From Rhynchopus euleeides (taxonomy: Eukaryota > Euglenozoa > Diplonemea > Diplonemida > Diplonemidae), in the NCBI GenBank assembly GCA_963210315.1, contig OY723248.1:1008727-1072726 (forward strand): a stretch of 64,000 bases of DNA, in the 5' to 3' direction. The notes under the pieces are model-generated. The model was not told the origin of the DNA. It did no database searches and was given only the letters and a program-made list of their open reading frames with translations. Below, piece by piece: positions 10,755 through 24,400 of the stretch (the stretch's first letter is position 1; each line of letters starts with the position of its first letter). The position numbers were made by a program, and so were the translations under genes.

Positions 10755-12781
10755 TGGGCCCTGCACTGGGGGGGGGGGGGGGATCACGAGAACTGTCTGA
10801 GAATGCCTTGGTGTGGCACTGCTGATAACATCTTGCCGTTAGGTGGGTTTGATTTCTTTGTTAGTCTTCGAACGCGTCGTTGTTTAAATTTTCGCCCCCT
10901 GGAGCGGGATGCCCGAAGATTGAGAACAGCAATGCACAACGGGTAGCATCCTCCAAGCTGGCTGTCTGAAGCTGACCTTGGCAGGTTGTCCCACGGGAAA
11001 AGAAGGCACAGATGATTTGGCAACCTTGTTTTAATCGAGCATGACAAGGCTCTCTGGGATCTATAACGGTGCCAACGACATCGTCACAGTGGAGTGGTTT
11101 TGGAGGGTATTTGAGTTGAGAAATGTGTGAAGAAACCCGCGATTCATAGAAGGGAAGTTCTGTCAAAAAAATGCGGGGAAAACACCACCTTCAATCCACT
11201 TAGCGGGATGCCATCGTACGACCCTTAACCTAGATTTTAAGAGATCGGGGTGGGAGTTTCTGCTTGTTCGAAGGCCCTGAGAAGCAAAAGTAGAAGCTGC
11301 GTAAACCGCCACCATGCTGACAGGACGCACACAGCGACCCCCCCCCCCTCGCAAGCATCGGACACGATTGCATGGCGGCTTCAGTGCCGTGCTGCGTGAG
11401 GTGAAGAAACCGATGGTTATAGAGTTCTCCGTGGTAGCCCCCCCCCAGAATTACCGGCAATGTACTTCTGTCTGACAAGGTGTCCGACGGTGTCAAGCCT
11501 CTGTCTGTCTCAGGGAGGGGACGGGGTGCCGACTTCGTCCCGGGTCGTCCGGGATCGTTGAGTGCGGTAAAGGGGTTCGAGATAGATCAAAGGGAAAACT
11601 CCCAGAGCGCCCAGAGGCGCCACCTCAACTTTTAGGTTTTTTTCTCTCTGCCGAATTCGCTTTTCACCGGGGGCATCTTGTTGATGCGGCCCCTCGCAGA
11701 TGTGTTTGTGACCCCCCGCCAGAGAGTTAGATTAGAGTCGAATCGGAAAGCCCATTCTGGGATTCGTTGCTCGTTCACACGGGATGACAATACCCGTGTC
11801 GAGTTGTCGAGCGACAACCTGACATGCGGTATCGTGGGGGATTCACCAAATATATCTGGCTTCAACGACCACATACACGGCGCCATGCTTTTCATTCCGG
11901 GGTGTGCGCAGGTTCTGCACATTACAACAGCCTCACGAATGGCCGCGAAAATGCAGCTCCTCGACAGGGATACCGCCGAGAAGCTGATTGAGGCAAGATG
12001 GAAAGAAACCCATCCTGCTGGGCCGAAGGCAAATCAGGCAAACCAAACACATGTCACCGGTGTGAAGACAGGATATGAGACGTCGCCACAAACTCTTGAC
12101 TAATCTGTGTGATCGACCGACTGCCAGAGACACGGGAGTGTGGCAGGTGATTATTGCGAAAGGTCTTTCTATTCATGGTCACTCAGAGTGGGCAGGGTTT
12201 GGCCTTCACAAGAAAGGCAAAGAGCTCGGTCAATCCAGTGTGCATTCCGGCCTTTTCCCATAAATTAAAATCCTTGGGGTCAGAGGCAGAAAGACGGATG
12301 GCAGTGGTGGACGGCTGCATATATATAGCGGTGTCACAGCTGTCGCCAGCAGATTCTTTGTTGGGGCAAAAAACCAATGATGGATCAGATAAAATGGGGG
12401 TAGAGAAAAATAGCTGCGGGGAATTGCTTTAGAGTGATCCGGCCTTCTTGTTGGAGTCGGTCAGTAGCAGGAGGGTGGTCGGGCTGATCTAAGTTGGCGC
12501 TGCGGTGCAGCACGCCCACCAATATCACACGGGGCATGCAATGTCAAATATTTGCGCAATGGAAGCAGAAGAAACGCTTGATATTCTGCTTTCCCTTTGC
12601 AGCAGGGATGTCATACTTAAGGCCAATGCCAGCAGGCATGCTGTGGTGAAAGATACCTGCCTGTTGTGTTCTTGCTGCACACCCTCCGACCAGATCATCA
12701 AAGAATCCCAGTTCGCTTCGGTTTTAGCATAGTTTTCGTTTCTGGCGTGGAATAACATCAACAAAAAAGAAACGGAGATGA
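10755..12781. other. Gene-free anonymous DNA with one unassigned open frame
   Basis: No recognisable gene. A 141-codon open frame at 11678-12103 (plus) has no family signature and is overlapped by an antisense frame, so it is not called. A G tract lies at about 10770-10781. Confidence 0.4.
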
Positions 12782-12789
12782 CTGGCAAT

Positions 12790-13659
12790 CAGGGCTTTCC
12801 CTAAATCCATACCCTAACCCGGGGACCGGCGATTTCAAGATTTTCCCTCTGTTTGGCGCGTTTTTTTTGCAGGCTGTCTTCTGTGCGCGTTTTTTTTGCA
12901 GGGGTTGAAGAGGGGGGAAAATGGTGAAGATTTCAAAAAAAATAGTATACTCGTGGAACGGGTTCGCACGAATCATTTCATTGCGGCCAGAAAAAGTTGG
13001 TTTATCCGCACTCGGGGATCTCCCGGTGAGCAGCAAGTCGGGTGGCAGAATGGGCTGGTTTCACTCCCAAGCTGCACAGTAGGCTGTTCCAGGGTACAAA
13101 AAGGCGCGTCCCAACCGCGGATGTTCACTACCGTGGCCTCCGGCGGCTGGGGGGCTCCGCCCCCCAGACCCCCCTGTGACATGGACTTGTCCGCTGCGGA
13201 GGGGTCGTGCAGGTCTAGTGGGTAGAGGGACCGTAAACAGCCGACAAGGCGGGCCCCAGTGACGAAAGCCAGCTATGGGTGTCAACAAGCACCCCATGGC
13301 CAAAATGACCCCACCACGATACGCACGGATTCCAACCGTTCCAAAGAACGGGTTTTTGGGAAATTTGAGGAGGGGGTCCCGCTGGGACCCCTGAGTCAAT
13401 GCAGAATATCGGACGTTTCCCCTCGATTTCTGCACCTTTGGAGCGGTTGGCAAATAAGCCAAACAGAACTTTTTTTGCCCCTCTGGAGCTGTCTTGAAGA
13501 CAGATGTGTCAAAACATGCCAAAAAGTAGGTTTTGCAGGAGCTCAGGTGGCATAGGGGCCGGGCAAGCTCCCCCGAGAAGTGCCCCTACTGTGCGCGTTT
13601 TTTTTGTACCCGAAACCGGTTCCCAGCCCCCCCGGACCCAATATTTAGGGAAAGCCCTG
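12790..13659 (+). mobile_element. hAT-like non-autonomous TIR element, family 3
   Basis: The left end CAGGGCTTTCCCTAAAT and the right end ATTTAGGGAAAGCCCTG are perfect 17-bp inverted repeats. The flanking 8-bp direct repeats CTGGCAAT at 12782-12789 and 13660-13667 are a hAT-type target duplication. The element is 870 bp. It carries the shared hairpin module at 13120-13174 but lacks the GC palindrome. Subterminal GCGCGTTTTTTTTGC-like motifs occur near both ends (about 12857 and 13595). No transposase frame is present. Confidence 0.9.
13120..13174 (+). repeat. Shared hairpin module, copy 4
   Basis: ATGTTCACTACCGTGGCC, then CCGGCGG, the CTGGGGGGC/GCCCCCCAG stem and AGACCCCCC. It matches the module in the other families although the surrounding element is unrelated. 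Confidence 0.9.
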
Positions 13660-13667
13660 CTGGCAAT

Positions 13668-14207
13668 ATGAGAGGTCACAGGGCCCAAGCAACGCTACGA
13701 GGAGATCGTGAGAACGGACTTGGGGACCTGCGAAACACGCTGACATTACCTTTCCTTGTTCCGTTGTGGAACGGCGAGCTCAGGATTTGTCATATTTCTC
13801 TTGTCTAAGACTCGGCAAAGTGGTTGCAAGAGCTGCAGGCCACAACTCTACTCTCAGGGATGAAATGCCGGACATCGTGCTTTAACAGCAAGGTGATGAC
13901 CCGGCATTTTTTTAACTTCGTTTTTTTTTGACTGATTTCGTCTCAACAGCCAGGGAGCTGACGTAACCTAGCCCGGCAGCTCAATAGCAAGAGAACATGC
14001 CAGGAGAATAGATTGTGGAAGGGGATCGGGTCGTGGATGAGGGTGATCATGCAAGAGATAGAGGGATGATAGGGGCTGAGAATCGGGGAAGTAATGCACG
14101 GGACATGTGATGAGACAGTTATCACGCAAACGTTGGCTCAAGACAACGTTTGCGATGTTGTTGCGTTTTTTTTCATGACATTGCTTTGCTGTTAGGTGGC
14201 GAGGTGC
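13668..14207. other. Gene-free DNA with an 11-bp hairpin
   Basis: No gene. A perfect hairpin at 14125-14154 has arms CGCAAACGTTG and CAACGTTTGCG with an 8-nt loop. A T-rich run starts at about 14166. Confidence 0.5.
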
Positions 14208-14214
14208 AGAGTAG

Positions 14215-15398
14215 CAGGGGATAAGATAGGTCTGGTTTTCCGGTTTTCAAAACCAGGGTTTCCCGGTTCCCGGTTTTCTGGGAAAAAAAAAAGGTCGGTC
14301 TCATTTTTGGCGGTTTTTTTGTGACTTTGGGACAGTAAAACAGTCAGAAAAAACGCCGTAAAAAATAGAAAGTGACCCCATCGTGATCCGCACAGAGCTC
14401 AAATAGTCCAAAGAAGGCAGAGAAGCGGAGAAGAAAAAATGGACCTAGCGGGTGGCCCGGTGGGTGGTGATGCCCTCGTCATGCAGATCTCTTCTGTTTT
14501 GAAGGTGCACACATGGTGGACTCCAGCCACCATGTCTAAGAGGGAGTCTAAGACTGCAGTCTGTACTGGAGACGGGAGTCTATTTTCCAGCTAATTTACG
14601 CTAAGACTCCCGCTAGTTGAGACTCATGGGAGACACACGGTGTACTCCAGCGGTGGTAGGGTAACCTCCGCTGGAGTTCACCGTGTCGTCTGCCTCTGTG
14701 CAGCGTCACTCGGTGCCATCGAATACATGGCGACAGCCCACCAACTCGAGACAGATCTGCTTGTCCGGAGGGCTGAGACGAGAACGCGAACGACTTTCAA
14801 GCAGTCTTGAAGGTCGCCAAGCCTATTGGGGGCAACTAACAGATGAGATTTGTTTGTTGCCTGTCCTCACAGCTAGGTGCCCATCTCCTCGATAACGGAA
14901 TGTGTGCAGAGATCTCGTGGACCCTTTGGCCATTCTGTCGTGCACCCACTCCACCCACAACGCACACCTGTCACGAGTGGTCGCTCCCCCGTCCTCCTCC
15001 ACCCTGAAGGTTGAACCCTCAAGGACCAGTGATCTCCTGCTGGCCGGGTGTGCGATACAGCGAAGCCTTCCTACTTACAAGCAAATCCAGACTGTAGGGA
15101 ACAGATGTTCACTACCGTGGCCTCCGGCGGCTCCGCCTGGGGGGCTCCGCCCCCCAGACCCCCCTGCGTAAAATAATTGCACCAGACCGGTTTTTTGGCC
15201 GAGAGTCCAAACTTTCGAAGCAGCTGCTGCGCCTGCCACCAAGCAGCCTCAGTACGACAGGACGCGCGCAGGCACCGGGCCCTCTCAGACTCTGGGAGGG
15301 TTTGCGCGGGTCGCGCGCGCCGAAGGCGCGCGCGAAAAATTTTCAAAACCAGAAAAACCGGAAAACGGCGCCAGAAAAAAAGTCTATCTTATACCCTG
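14215..15398 (+). mobile_element. Non-autonomous TIR DNA transposon, family 1 copy B
   Basis: It is almost identical in sequence to 87-1267, with the same CAGGGGATAAGATAG left end and CTATCTTATACCCTG right end. The length is 1,184 bp. The flanking direct repeat is AGAGTAG (14208-14214 and 15399-15405), only 7 bp, against 9 bp in copy A. Differences from copy A include a CTCCGC insertion in the shared module and one mismatch in the hairpin arm near 14650. Both copies point the same way, 14.1 kb apart. Confidence 0.87.
15099..15165 (+). repeat. Shared hairpin module, copy 5, with 6-bp insertion
   Basis: Same module as at 973-1033 but with CTCCGC inserted between CCTCCGGCGG and CTGGGGGGC. The insertion looks like a slip-duplication of the adjacent hairpin loop. 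Confidence 0.87.
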
Positions 15399-15405
15399 AG
15401 AGTAG

Positions 15406-18400
15406 CCTTGGCAAAAAAAAATCAGAGATGCGTGTTGCTGAACGGTGATGACAATTTTTAGCTGGAGTCGTGCAGCGACAACAACTCCGATGGTATTTTG
15501 TTTGATTTCTATTTCTGCAGCTGAGACGACGGCTGCTTTGACTGTCACAGAGCCGGATGAAGTGTCGGCCACCATGCTGTATGCTCGGTGCATGTCTTGG
15601 TTGCGACAATATCCAACTTCTGCAGCCAGTTCTTTCTTGATCTGCGTGCGCATTAACTTAACATACGGTTGGCCGTGTGGACCAAGCATGCACTACACCC
15701 ACATGACACAGAAGAACGATGTATTTCATGTCCCAGATAGACAGGCAGAGGCAACAGTCCAGAGGAACTGTCACTGCGGGTGATGGAGATAATATAGTTT
15801 CCTTCAGCCAGATGCCGGGTCACAAGAGTAGGCACAAAAAAGCTCACTTCTCGCCCGTTTTGCTTGCCTCGCCGCCCACTGGAGGGTTGATGCTCTTGTT
15901 GATGAAGTAGACAAGACCCCTGCCCCCAGCGTCCGCAAGCTGGGTGACACAACACTGCTGGGAAGGTAAGGCCTGCTCGGGGAGTGGAGGATGTGGGCAT
16001 GTGTGGTGACCACATTCGTGTGGATAGACCCTGTGCGGATCAGATCCTACTTGCCGCCCGAGAAGCCTCTGAGGTTAGAATTGTGGGGGAGCCATGCGGT
16101 TGTGTGGATAATGTCACTTTGTGGTTTGTGCGTGAGAAACACGGCATGAAGGGAAACAGAAAAAAGAAAGCACACACGATGATGACACACATGGGGAGGG
16201 GGTTTTATGTTTTAAAAAAGCCAGACACCCCGCAACCAAACCGGTGGCACAGGGAGGCTGGTGCAGAAGATGTGCCCCACAAAACTCCCTCGTTTCACAC
16301 CTGGGCCAAGGCGCTACCGCCAAGGCAATGATGTTCCAGCACAAAGCAAGCCTTTTTCAATCTGTTCCAATTAGGCCGAAGGCACCGCATTCCTTGTTCC
16401 TTCATGAGCAGACGGAAGAGGAGTTACACTGCTCAACGCCCGTTCATCTACTTCCCCATAAAACAAACGCCCGGGATTTTCACGACTATCATTGGGGGAG
16501 AGGGGGCCGCCATATCCTTTCAAATACAACCACAGAGCCCGACATGCAAACTAAGATACCCCGAGGGATAGAATAGGTCGGCAAGTTATCGCGTACCCTA
16601 TTCAGGTTAGTCACTGGAATCCAAGCCTGCCCACTGTCTGCCCTGGGTGCCACTGGCGGTGGCAAATTCCCTCACACAGGAGATGGGAGGGGGGGGGGGG
16701 AACGAACATCCATTTCAGGATTCCCTGGAATACGCCCCCCCGCCCCGCCCCGCCCCGATTCAGACACTTCTGAACTCAACGGGCGGCCTCATGTAAGATG
16801 AGACAAATATGCTATGGCATTGCATCAGCATTTCATTGAAATGGGGGTTTGGTTTGGTTGGCAATCCTCCTGCAATCTTCCTGTTGTCAAGAATGCCCAA
16901 CCCACCCATATCCGATTTATTTTGCAGGCCATGAAGAAGCAGGACCTTCCGACGCGGCGCGCTGGCATGCATCACGTCATAACATGCTGTAAAAAAATCA
17001 TCTTGTTCCGATGACAGCTACAACACGAATCTGACCGACTGCGAAGGCACCGGTGTGGCCGAACTCCTTTCTTCGCTCGATAGTGCAAACAAAAGAAGGA
17101 TGGGAGGGGAGGGGGCGCGCGGCGGGGAATAGAAAGCATCACGAGAAGTAAAGCAGGAAAAAAAGTACAGAAATGAGGGGCAGAACCAACATGTCTTTTT
17201 AAGGATGCAGCCAGATAGATACTTTGCAATCGGGGGTGGTAGTGGTGGCGACACAAGCCGCAAGCATGTTTGCGGCGTCATCGACATACAGAGAGTGTCT
17301 GATGAAGTGAGGGGTAGACTTTTCTGGGGCATGCCGAGATAGGTATCATACTGAATGGGGAGCACACAGCTTGGAAAATATAAAAAAAACGTTGCCTGTC
17401 CTGGAGAAGGGGTGGGGTTTAATCTAGTCACACCACAAACGGGATAGGGGGGGGGGGGGATCAACGCAGTGCGCTTCATTCGCACTCTGTCACTCAAATG
17501 AGCCAATCGCATCTCAGACCGTTCACCTTTGTGATGATGACAGTTTCTTGGTTGGCATTGCTGGCTGCCAAGCCTGGCATGTACAAAGAGAGCATGGCAA
17601 ATAGCAGGCATAACATATTGCTGGGGAGAAGGCAATACGATGGGCTGTCCTTGAACGATTTTGAACGGTTTTCCTTCGCTGCGCTATTTTCTTCCCCATC
17701 CCTGCAGCAGCCAGTGCCTGCCTTCCCCGTCCTCATGAGCGACATCGCATTCGCAGCAATGCGCAGACGGGACACGGGAAGACAAAAAAAACCAGGAACT
17801 GCAGTCAAAAACGTATCATCTACAAACATGAAGACAGAAGGGGTGCATGGTGAACATGAAGATGACGCAGAAGTTGTCGGCGTGGGTTGCCCCCCTTGTG
17901 AGAGTAGGGGGAGACCACTGTACGGGGTCAGGTGTGCCGTGTGTGAAAGTGTGCAGGATGTGGGGGGGAACGCCGCTCCCCCCCACCCCGGGCGGTATCG
18001 CATAGCAACAGATCATGACGGCGGGCACGCTCGGCCCTTCTTTGCCCTCGCTTCCCATGTCATCCTATTGGAAGCTACGCTCTCCAGAAGGGCTTATATT
18101 GATTCAAGATAGGCCCTCCCCACAGCACATCCCGCAGTCGAAGTGGTCTGAACACATAATCCTGTGTGTGTGCGGGGGATCTGTGTGGGGTCGGGGGGAT
18201 GGAGATGGCAATAATCAATAAGTTGACTTTGATTTGGCGCGCTGCTAATTTTTTGCGGTACTTTTCCAAGACCCAGCACTCCCATTCATCTTCTACACAC
18301 ACACATCCAGGGATGCGTGCGGTGGCGTTTGAAGAAGCAATGAAAACACACAAGGATGGTCAGGCCATGGGATGCAATGCAGTGACTCATGATGACGGCA

Positions 18401-20668
18401 GGAGGCCGAGGGAATAATCCAGCATTACACTGGATGACAGAGGCGCTCGAAATTCGCACAAGTAGACGCGATCCTGACACTGACGAGAGGAGGCGTCTGC
18501 ATCACATTTGCAAGTCGTATTTAGTGCGGCACCTGTCAGGTCACACCTACGGACTGTAGATTGAACTGTTGGGTGCCAGGCAGTAGGAACAGACCGGGTG
18601 GGGGGAGTGAAAACCGGGGTGAAAATCCAAGAACAATGCGAGATCGTGCGCACGATATAAATGGATCAGAAGGTGGGATGGGTCACACGCATCAGCAAGA
18701 TATCCGCCGTGCAGCACACACACACAATGAAGGGGACAGTTGCCGGCAGAGTTATGATGGGGCGATTTCCTTTGCCCGGCAGCACACTATAACCCCTGAC
18801 TCCACGAACGAGGACAAAGGCCAAGATTATTTTTGACTTGCAATAATGTCACTCACACCTGTGTGAAAATAGCACGTTGCGATGTCGACTGTACTGAGAA
18901 AACACCCTTCGTGTGAACTCTCCTGGCACATTTTGCATGAACACACATTTGGTGATTTGTGTGAGGGGGGGTCACACATCCAGTGAAAATCTGAAGCGAG
19001 TGCCGGAATACACACACGCAGGGCGGAGACCGTGTCGAAGCCAGATCTTAGAAATCCCAGGTCCGAAGGGCACGACGATCATTTCGTCCACGGCAAAAAA
19101 AGGATACACAACCGGTAGGGAGACATGGTTCGGTTTGTGAGAAAAAACAGGCAAAATAAGTACATGACAACAAAAAATGCACGGCAATGAAAGATACGTC
19201 AAAAATGGAAACAGATGTATGCCGCGGGGCATCACATGACACACACAAACATCCCCAGCAGCATAGCCACACGCGATAGGGGCCTCCGCTCAGAAGTGCA
19301 GAAAACGAGTTGCCCCAGCGAATAGATTTCACACTGACAGGTTGAAGAGTGGAGCGCACCGGGCATGGCGGCCTCTTTGACGCGCTCTTCACTATATCCA
19401 CACACGAAATGCCTCACACACACGTCAGGTCTTTTGCTTAGCGGCGGTTGCACCGAGTAAACTCTGGTGCTACCTCCGCACACACACACACACACACACC
19501 CCTCTTCCGAACTGAACACCAACCACACGCTATGGATGGCGGTGCGTACAGGTAGATGAGATATGAAGAAATGGACATCCATCAGCGCATGCCGACCTGA
19601 CGGGGGCAATGCCTGCGCCCTTTTTGGCGTTGGCCACAACGGAACAAGGTATCACACCGCGCCACCCCCCCACACCCCATCACTTCGCCCAACCACGGGC
19701 AAGGTCAGGGGCGGGGGGGAGGGGGAGCGAGTGATACATTTCCAGTTGGGCAAAAAACCAGATTTTTGAGGGTGGTTGGAGAGAGAGAAAGAGAATTGGA
19801 ATCGACATATATAGGCAAACCCTGGCACTGTGCGGCAGCCATACTAGCGGGTGGGGCAGAGTGCCCAATGAGAACGGCGAAGGAAGGTTGTGGAAAGGCG
19901 CCTCATGAGGGGGGGATGGGGGTGAATATCGAGGAAGAATAGGAAAGACGCACTTCTAATCAGCCGCCAGGAGGCAATCGATTCAATTATTTGTAAACCA
20001 AATGCAAAGCACCTTCCTGCAGTGGCATGGACAAAACATGGTATATGTGTGTGTGTGTGTGTGTGTGTGCTTGCGGGTGCAGGGGTGAGCTTTGATAAGG
20101 TAATAAATTCTGCTTGTCTTTTGACCTGTCGTAAAAAAGACAGAGTTGGGCTGGTGACGCTCTGAAACCAGGGCGTGTTCGGCGGGGGCATCACGAAATG
20201 CAGAGGAGTATTTTGAAATCCCACCGAGCGTTACCACACACCTTCCCTCCTTCCGCTCAGTTGCAAACCTGAATAAGAGGCGGGTGAAGCCCAGCTTCGA
20301 GTCAAAGTGATGGGCAGGCTACAATGTGGTGCACGGGGTGCATAGTGAGGCGTCGCAGTTAGGGAGGGAGCGCCTCTCAAACGAAGGTCAGGGCTAGATG
20401 CTGATGTCGAAGAGCAACAGGGGGGGGGGGGACAACAGAGGTGGGCAAAAAGCAAGACATGGTGTCGCCTCCCCTTCGCTCTGGATGCAGGTTGTGTCTG
20501 AGATAGACAAATGGGAGGGGGTGGGGTGGGGCCACACGAATATCACTGCGGGAATGATGATGCGGGAGGAGGAGGGGTTGCAGTTTGTTGAGTGGTGATG
20601 GCCTTTAGAGCCTGAAAACGCGGGTGGGAGGAGTTTCGTCGCACAAAAGAGAGCAAAACGTAGGAGAT
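15406..20668. other. Gene-free anonymous DNA with microsatellites
   Basis: No supportable gene. It holds G/C tracts near 16690 and 16737-16755, a CA run near 19483-19500, a TG run at about 20044-20069, and a fragment resembling the 3' part of family A near 20485-20503. The rest shows nothing I can name. Confidence 0.4.
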
Positions 20669-20780
20669 GGGGGGGGGTAGTGAAATCGAATTTGAAGGGA
20701 GCACAAGAATGATCACCCTTCACTCGTTATGCAGGTTGTGTCTGAAATCCAGTGTTTTTTCCGGCCTGTGTTGTGTTGTT
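20669..20780 (+). repeat. G-tract-led repeat family A, copy 3
   Basis: Very similar to 7089-7170 at its 5' part and to 8325-8433 at its 3' part, ending TTTTTTCCGGCCTGTGTTGTG. It shows that both halves belong to one repeat unit of roughly 110 bp. Confidence 0.8.
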
Positions 20781-21318
20781 GTACTGTGTGGGCAATTAGG
20801 CTGTGATGGTATGCAAAAACGTTCTTTGGTTCTCATGATCAAACGTCAAGGCACTCATCTGTGGAAATGTGCGTAACTGGTGTCATCATTGTAGTCAGGT
20901 TCATGTAGCCTATGTGACCGCAGTGATGTCTTCAGTCATTCCATTTGCATGTCAGCTTGTTCGTTAAAAGAGGAACGTTCATAGGAACGTTCAGGGGGGG
21001 GGGGGGCGCAAAAAAATTGCTTATGGTAGCAGTTTCGGCTGCCAACCCACGACCGTACCATAAGGACGCGGAACACATGCCGGGGCAGCCCGGTACGAGG
21101 TGTACCTTTCATCAGGTGGGTATCGGCAAGATGCACAGCGTCAGGGGTGGGGACAGATAGAGGGCAAAAGATGAAAGGGGCGGTGGGGTAGGGGGGTGGA
21201 TTTTAGAGAAAAAGAAAAAAGAAAAGTGATGATTAAAAGGAGGAGAGAAAGCAGTAAAGAAAAGAATAAAAAAAGAAAAAGGTGTGGATCGGAGCACGAC
21301 TCCACGGGCCACGGGAAG

Positions 21319-21387
21319 CATATGAAATGCCTCCCGGATCTGAACGGATATGAAATGCCTCCCGGATATGAAATGCCTCCCGGATGA
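21319..21387 (+). repeat. Short tandem repeat, three ~18-bp units
   Basis: ATATGAAATGCCTCCCGG is repeated three times, the first two separated by an insertion of about 10 bp. It lies next to a G tract at 21392-21407. Confidence 0.75.
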
Positions 21388-21407
21388 GGAGATGGGGGGG
21401 GGGGGGG

Positions 21408-24400
21408 TTGTTTTTGTGCAGCAGCAATAACCAGATGTGGATCCAATTGATTCGTCGGACATCCGAAAACTGCAATCTCCACCCACAACCCCCTTCTCCC
21501 ACCCCGGATATACTTCGCAGCTCTCCTAGAAACGCACCAAGCGTCCATTTGCCTCGGGTGTATTCTGAACCACGATGTGGTGGCATTGATGTACAGAATC
21601 CAAATGAATAGGCCACACATCAAACACCCTTCTGACTTTATTCGCACAGCAGAATTGTTGAACTAAATGGAACGGCAGGGCGCGAGAGAACACGGTGGTC
21701 AGGGAGCCATGTTGGGTCATGCTGCCCTGGCCCTTGTTTCCGTCTTTGCAGAAGTAAACTTTTGAATGGGTGCGCAACGGGTGCAGTGCGGACAGCTTGG
21801 GTTGAGGCTGGTTGGTGTAAAGCAGCGTGGCACGGGCCCTTCTCGCAGAAGCAAGGATGGTCGCGTCGAGTGCTGGGCACCAACGCGGAATGGTGCCAAA
21901 CATAGCTGCTGATGTGGGGCGGAGGGACTGGCGGTGCGGTGGTGGGATCTCATTTCACGCGAAAAAATCCTACCTCGCCACAACTTGCCACACTCCCCAT
22001 CCCGCCTTGCACTGTCACAGGAACAGAGGTTTGGGCACACATCCCGGAGAAGCGAAGCGGAGAAGGCATTGAAGGAAGGTCCTCACCTTGCGTGTGAGTT
22101 TCAAAGAGTGGCATGACAACTGTTTGCGTACGGGAAGAATCACAACATCGGCACAGGATGAGCAAGGGCATCGCACAGCAAGCCCACCCGAGGTAATTCC
22201 AGAGAGCGTCGTTGGCCTTTGTCGCTTGTCTCTCAAGCGCATTTCACCTCACATGGAAGCGTAATCGCAAACAGAGGGGGTGGGTTGGAGTAATGATAAG
22301 ATTCATTACATGGTAACACATTGGCTCGGGGTCTTTTGGAGTTTATTTGTTGCGGCAGGGCTATTATGCTGTCTTCGATCGCATCACATGGATGACCCAC
22401 CCGCCCGGAAGGATTTGAATGAAACCTGTGCGCTTGGGCGACGATTCGTCCCGAGTCACGCAGGGGCACGTGATATCCAGAAATACAACTTGGGTTCGTG
22501 CTCATCATTCATAGAGAAGACAAAAGGTTCATCGAGAAGAGGGCACAGGATTTTCCGGGAATTGGTAACAATTTCCGAAGGTAGACACCCTGCCCCCCAG
22601 CTGGCCAACACACTAATACAGGGTGGGAACAGCACGCTCTGCCATGCGGGTGCGGAAAGCCAAGAGGGTTATTGAGCGATCGCGAATAAAAACACCCACA
22701 CTGCTGCGGGGTTGATGTGGCACATCGCACCTGGCTTTGCACTGCAGAGGCGCCTTTACTGTTCCTCGAAGTCGCACAACCGACTGGACGCTCGGGTCAT
22801 TTTCATTAATGTGCATCTGCAGCCGAATAAAAATACCTGGCATCAGTACCCAGGGCATGAACTCTAAAATATGTTAACTCAGTACCCAAACATGATGCGG
22901 GTTCTAATTAAGAGAAGATCAAAGGGGGTGAACTGGCAGGGGAGTCGTCGAACGTTCGAGAGAGGGGCATCAAATGTTGCAGATGGTGAAAAAATACTGC
23001 GCCACGGGCGGAGAACGGTGTGCGCAGAACCATCAGGCTCTTAACTGGTCCCTGGATTTTGGCTCAGGGGATTACATGCGGCCATTCCCACAGGGGCTGC
23101 TTTGTGAAAAGCAAGACCGGAAACAAAAGATGCAGACACTCCGAAAGTTTCTAACGCCTTTTTGGGGAGTTTGTGTCGAGCGAGTCGACCACTGCAACCT
23201 GCTGTCCTCCAATACCGAGCTGCGATATCGACAGCCAGACGAACGACGAACTGGATGATATACATGCACAACTTTGCTTCGCAGCAACTGGATCGTTGGA
23301 GACTGCCTGCACCTTCGGGATTCAGCAGACACCAACCCAACATTTGCTCAGCAGCACAACGGTGGTCACGGCAACAGACGTGCTCCGGCTTTCGGGCACA
23401 GGCTGGCCTTCGCACCTCACATGTTTTTGAAATGCCCTGCGTTAAACCACGCCACCGATCAGTGACTGTGCGCCAGCAGTCGTGGTGTGCAGGTGTGGAG
23501 ACATGATTGCAAGCCAAGATCAGCATGTGATCTCTGGGGGGTCCAACCGGCAGGGCGATGCAGGGGAGGGAGAGAGGGATGGAACTCCAAAAATATTTTC
23601 GGCGAAACTATCAGCCACGTCTGTGCAAACTTGATTGCAGCCCTGCTGCTGGACCCCCAGGCGAAAGGCCATGTCAAGAGATGGGACAGCACCCCAACTA
23701 CGGAGACTGCCCTCTCGACCTTCAGAGCGCAAGGGGGGCAGGAAAGCCAGGGCTTGCATTGCAGACTTCCAAGAAAGGTCGGTGAGTAAGAAATGGTGGC
23801 GCAACCTTCATACCCTCTGGCCTGTGTGACTTTGGCATATGCTGCCGTTGTATTTATTTGCTGCACGACACCCACTTTCAAGGTCGGGCTGCAGGTCAAA
23901 AGGGCAGGGGTTTCGAATCGCGACTTGGTAGTCTTCGGATTTGCACTGTCGGGGCCGAATTTGAAAGGAAAATGTTATCTGGCTGCATGCAATCGAATCG
24001 GGATCTTTACAGCGAAACATCTTCTCAGAACAAGGGAATATCAAGTGTTAGGGGCGACAGGAGCTCTGCCACCATGCTGTGAGATTCACTTTTGCTGCAA
24101 CACACAATGACCAGGCACTCAATTAGCCACCCATCTCACTGGTAAACAGGCGTTCACCTCCAGAGCAACACGGCTGTCTGCGCCCCTCGGCAGCCAGTGC
24201 GGCTCAGTTGGCCCAAGAATAGCAAGACTGGATGGTGATGAGGAATACCGTGAAAATCGGTTTGCAGCAGCGACAACAGCAAAAATAGCTGGGCAACGGA
24301 GAAAGGGTCATTTTATCCGTGGCACATATATGAAAAGAGCCAGCTTCTCCGCTTGGGGAGTCACACAACCGCGCGTGTGTACCCACCTCAAACACAGGTG

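Noticed and set aside
11678-12103. 141-codon plus-strand frame with protein-like composition
   Set aside because: No recognisable motif, an overlapping antisense frame, and no splice or neighbour support. Too weak to call.
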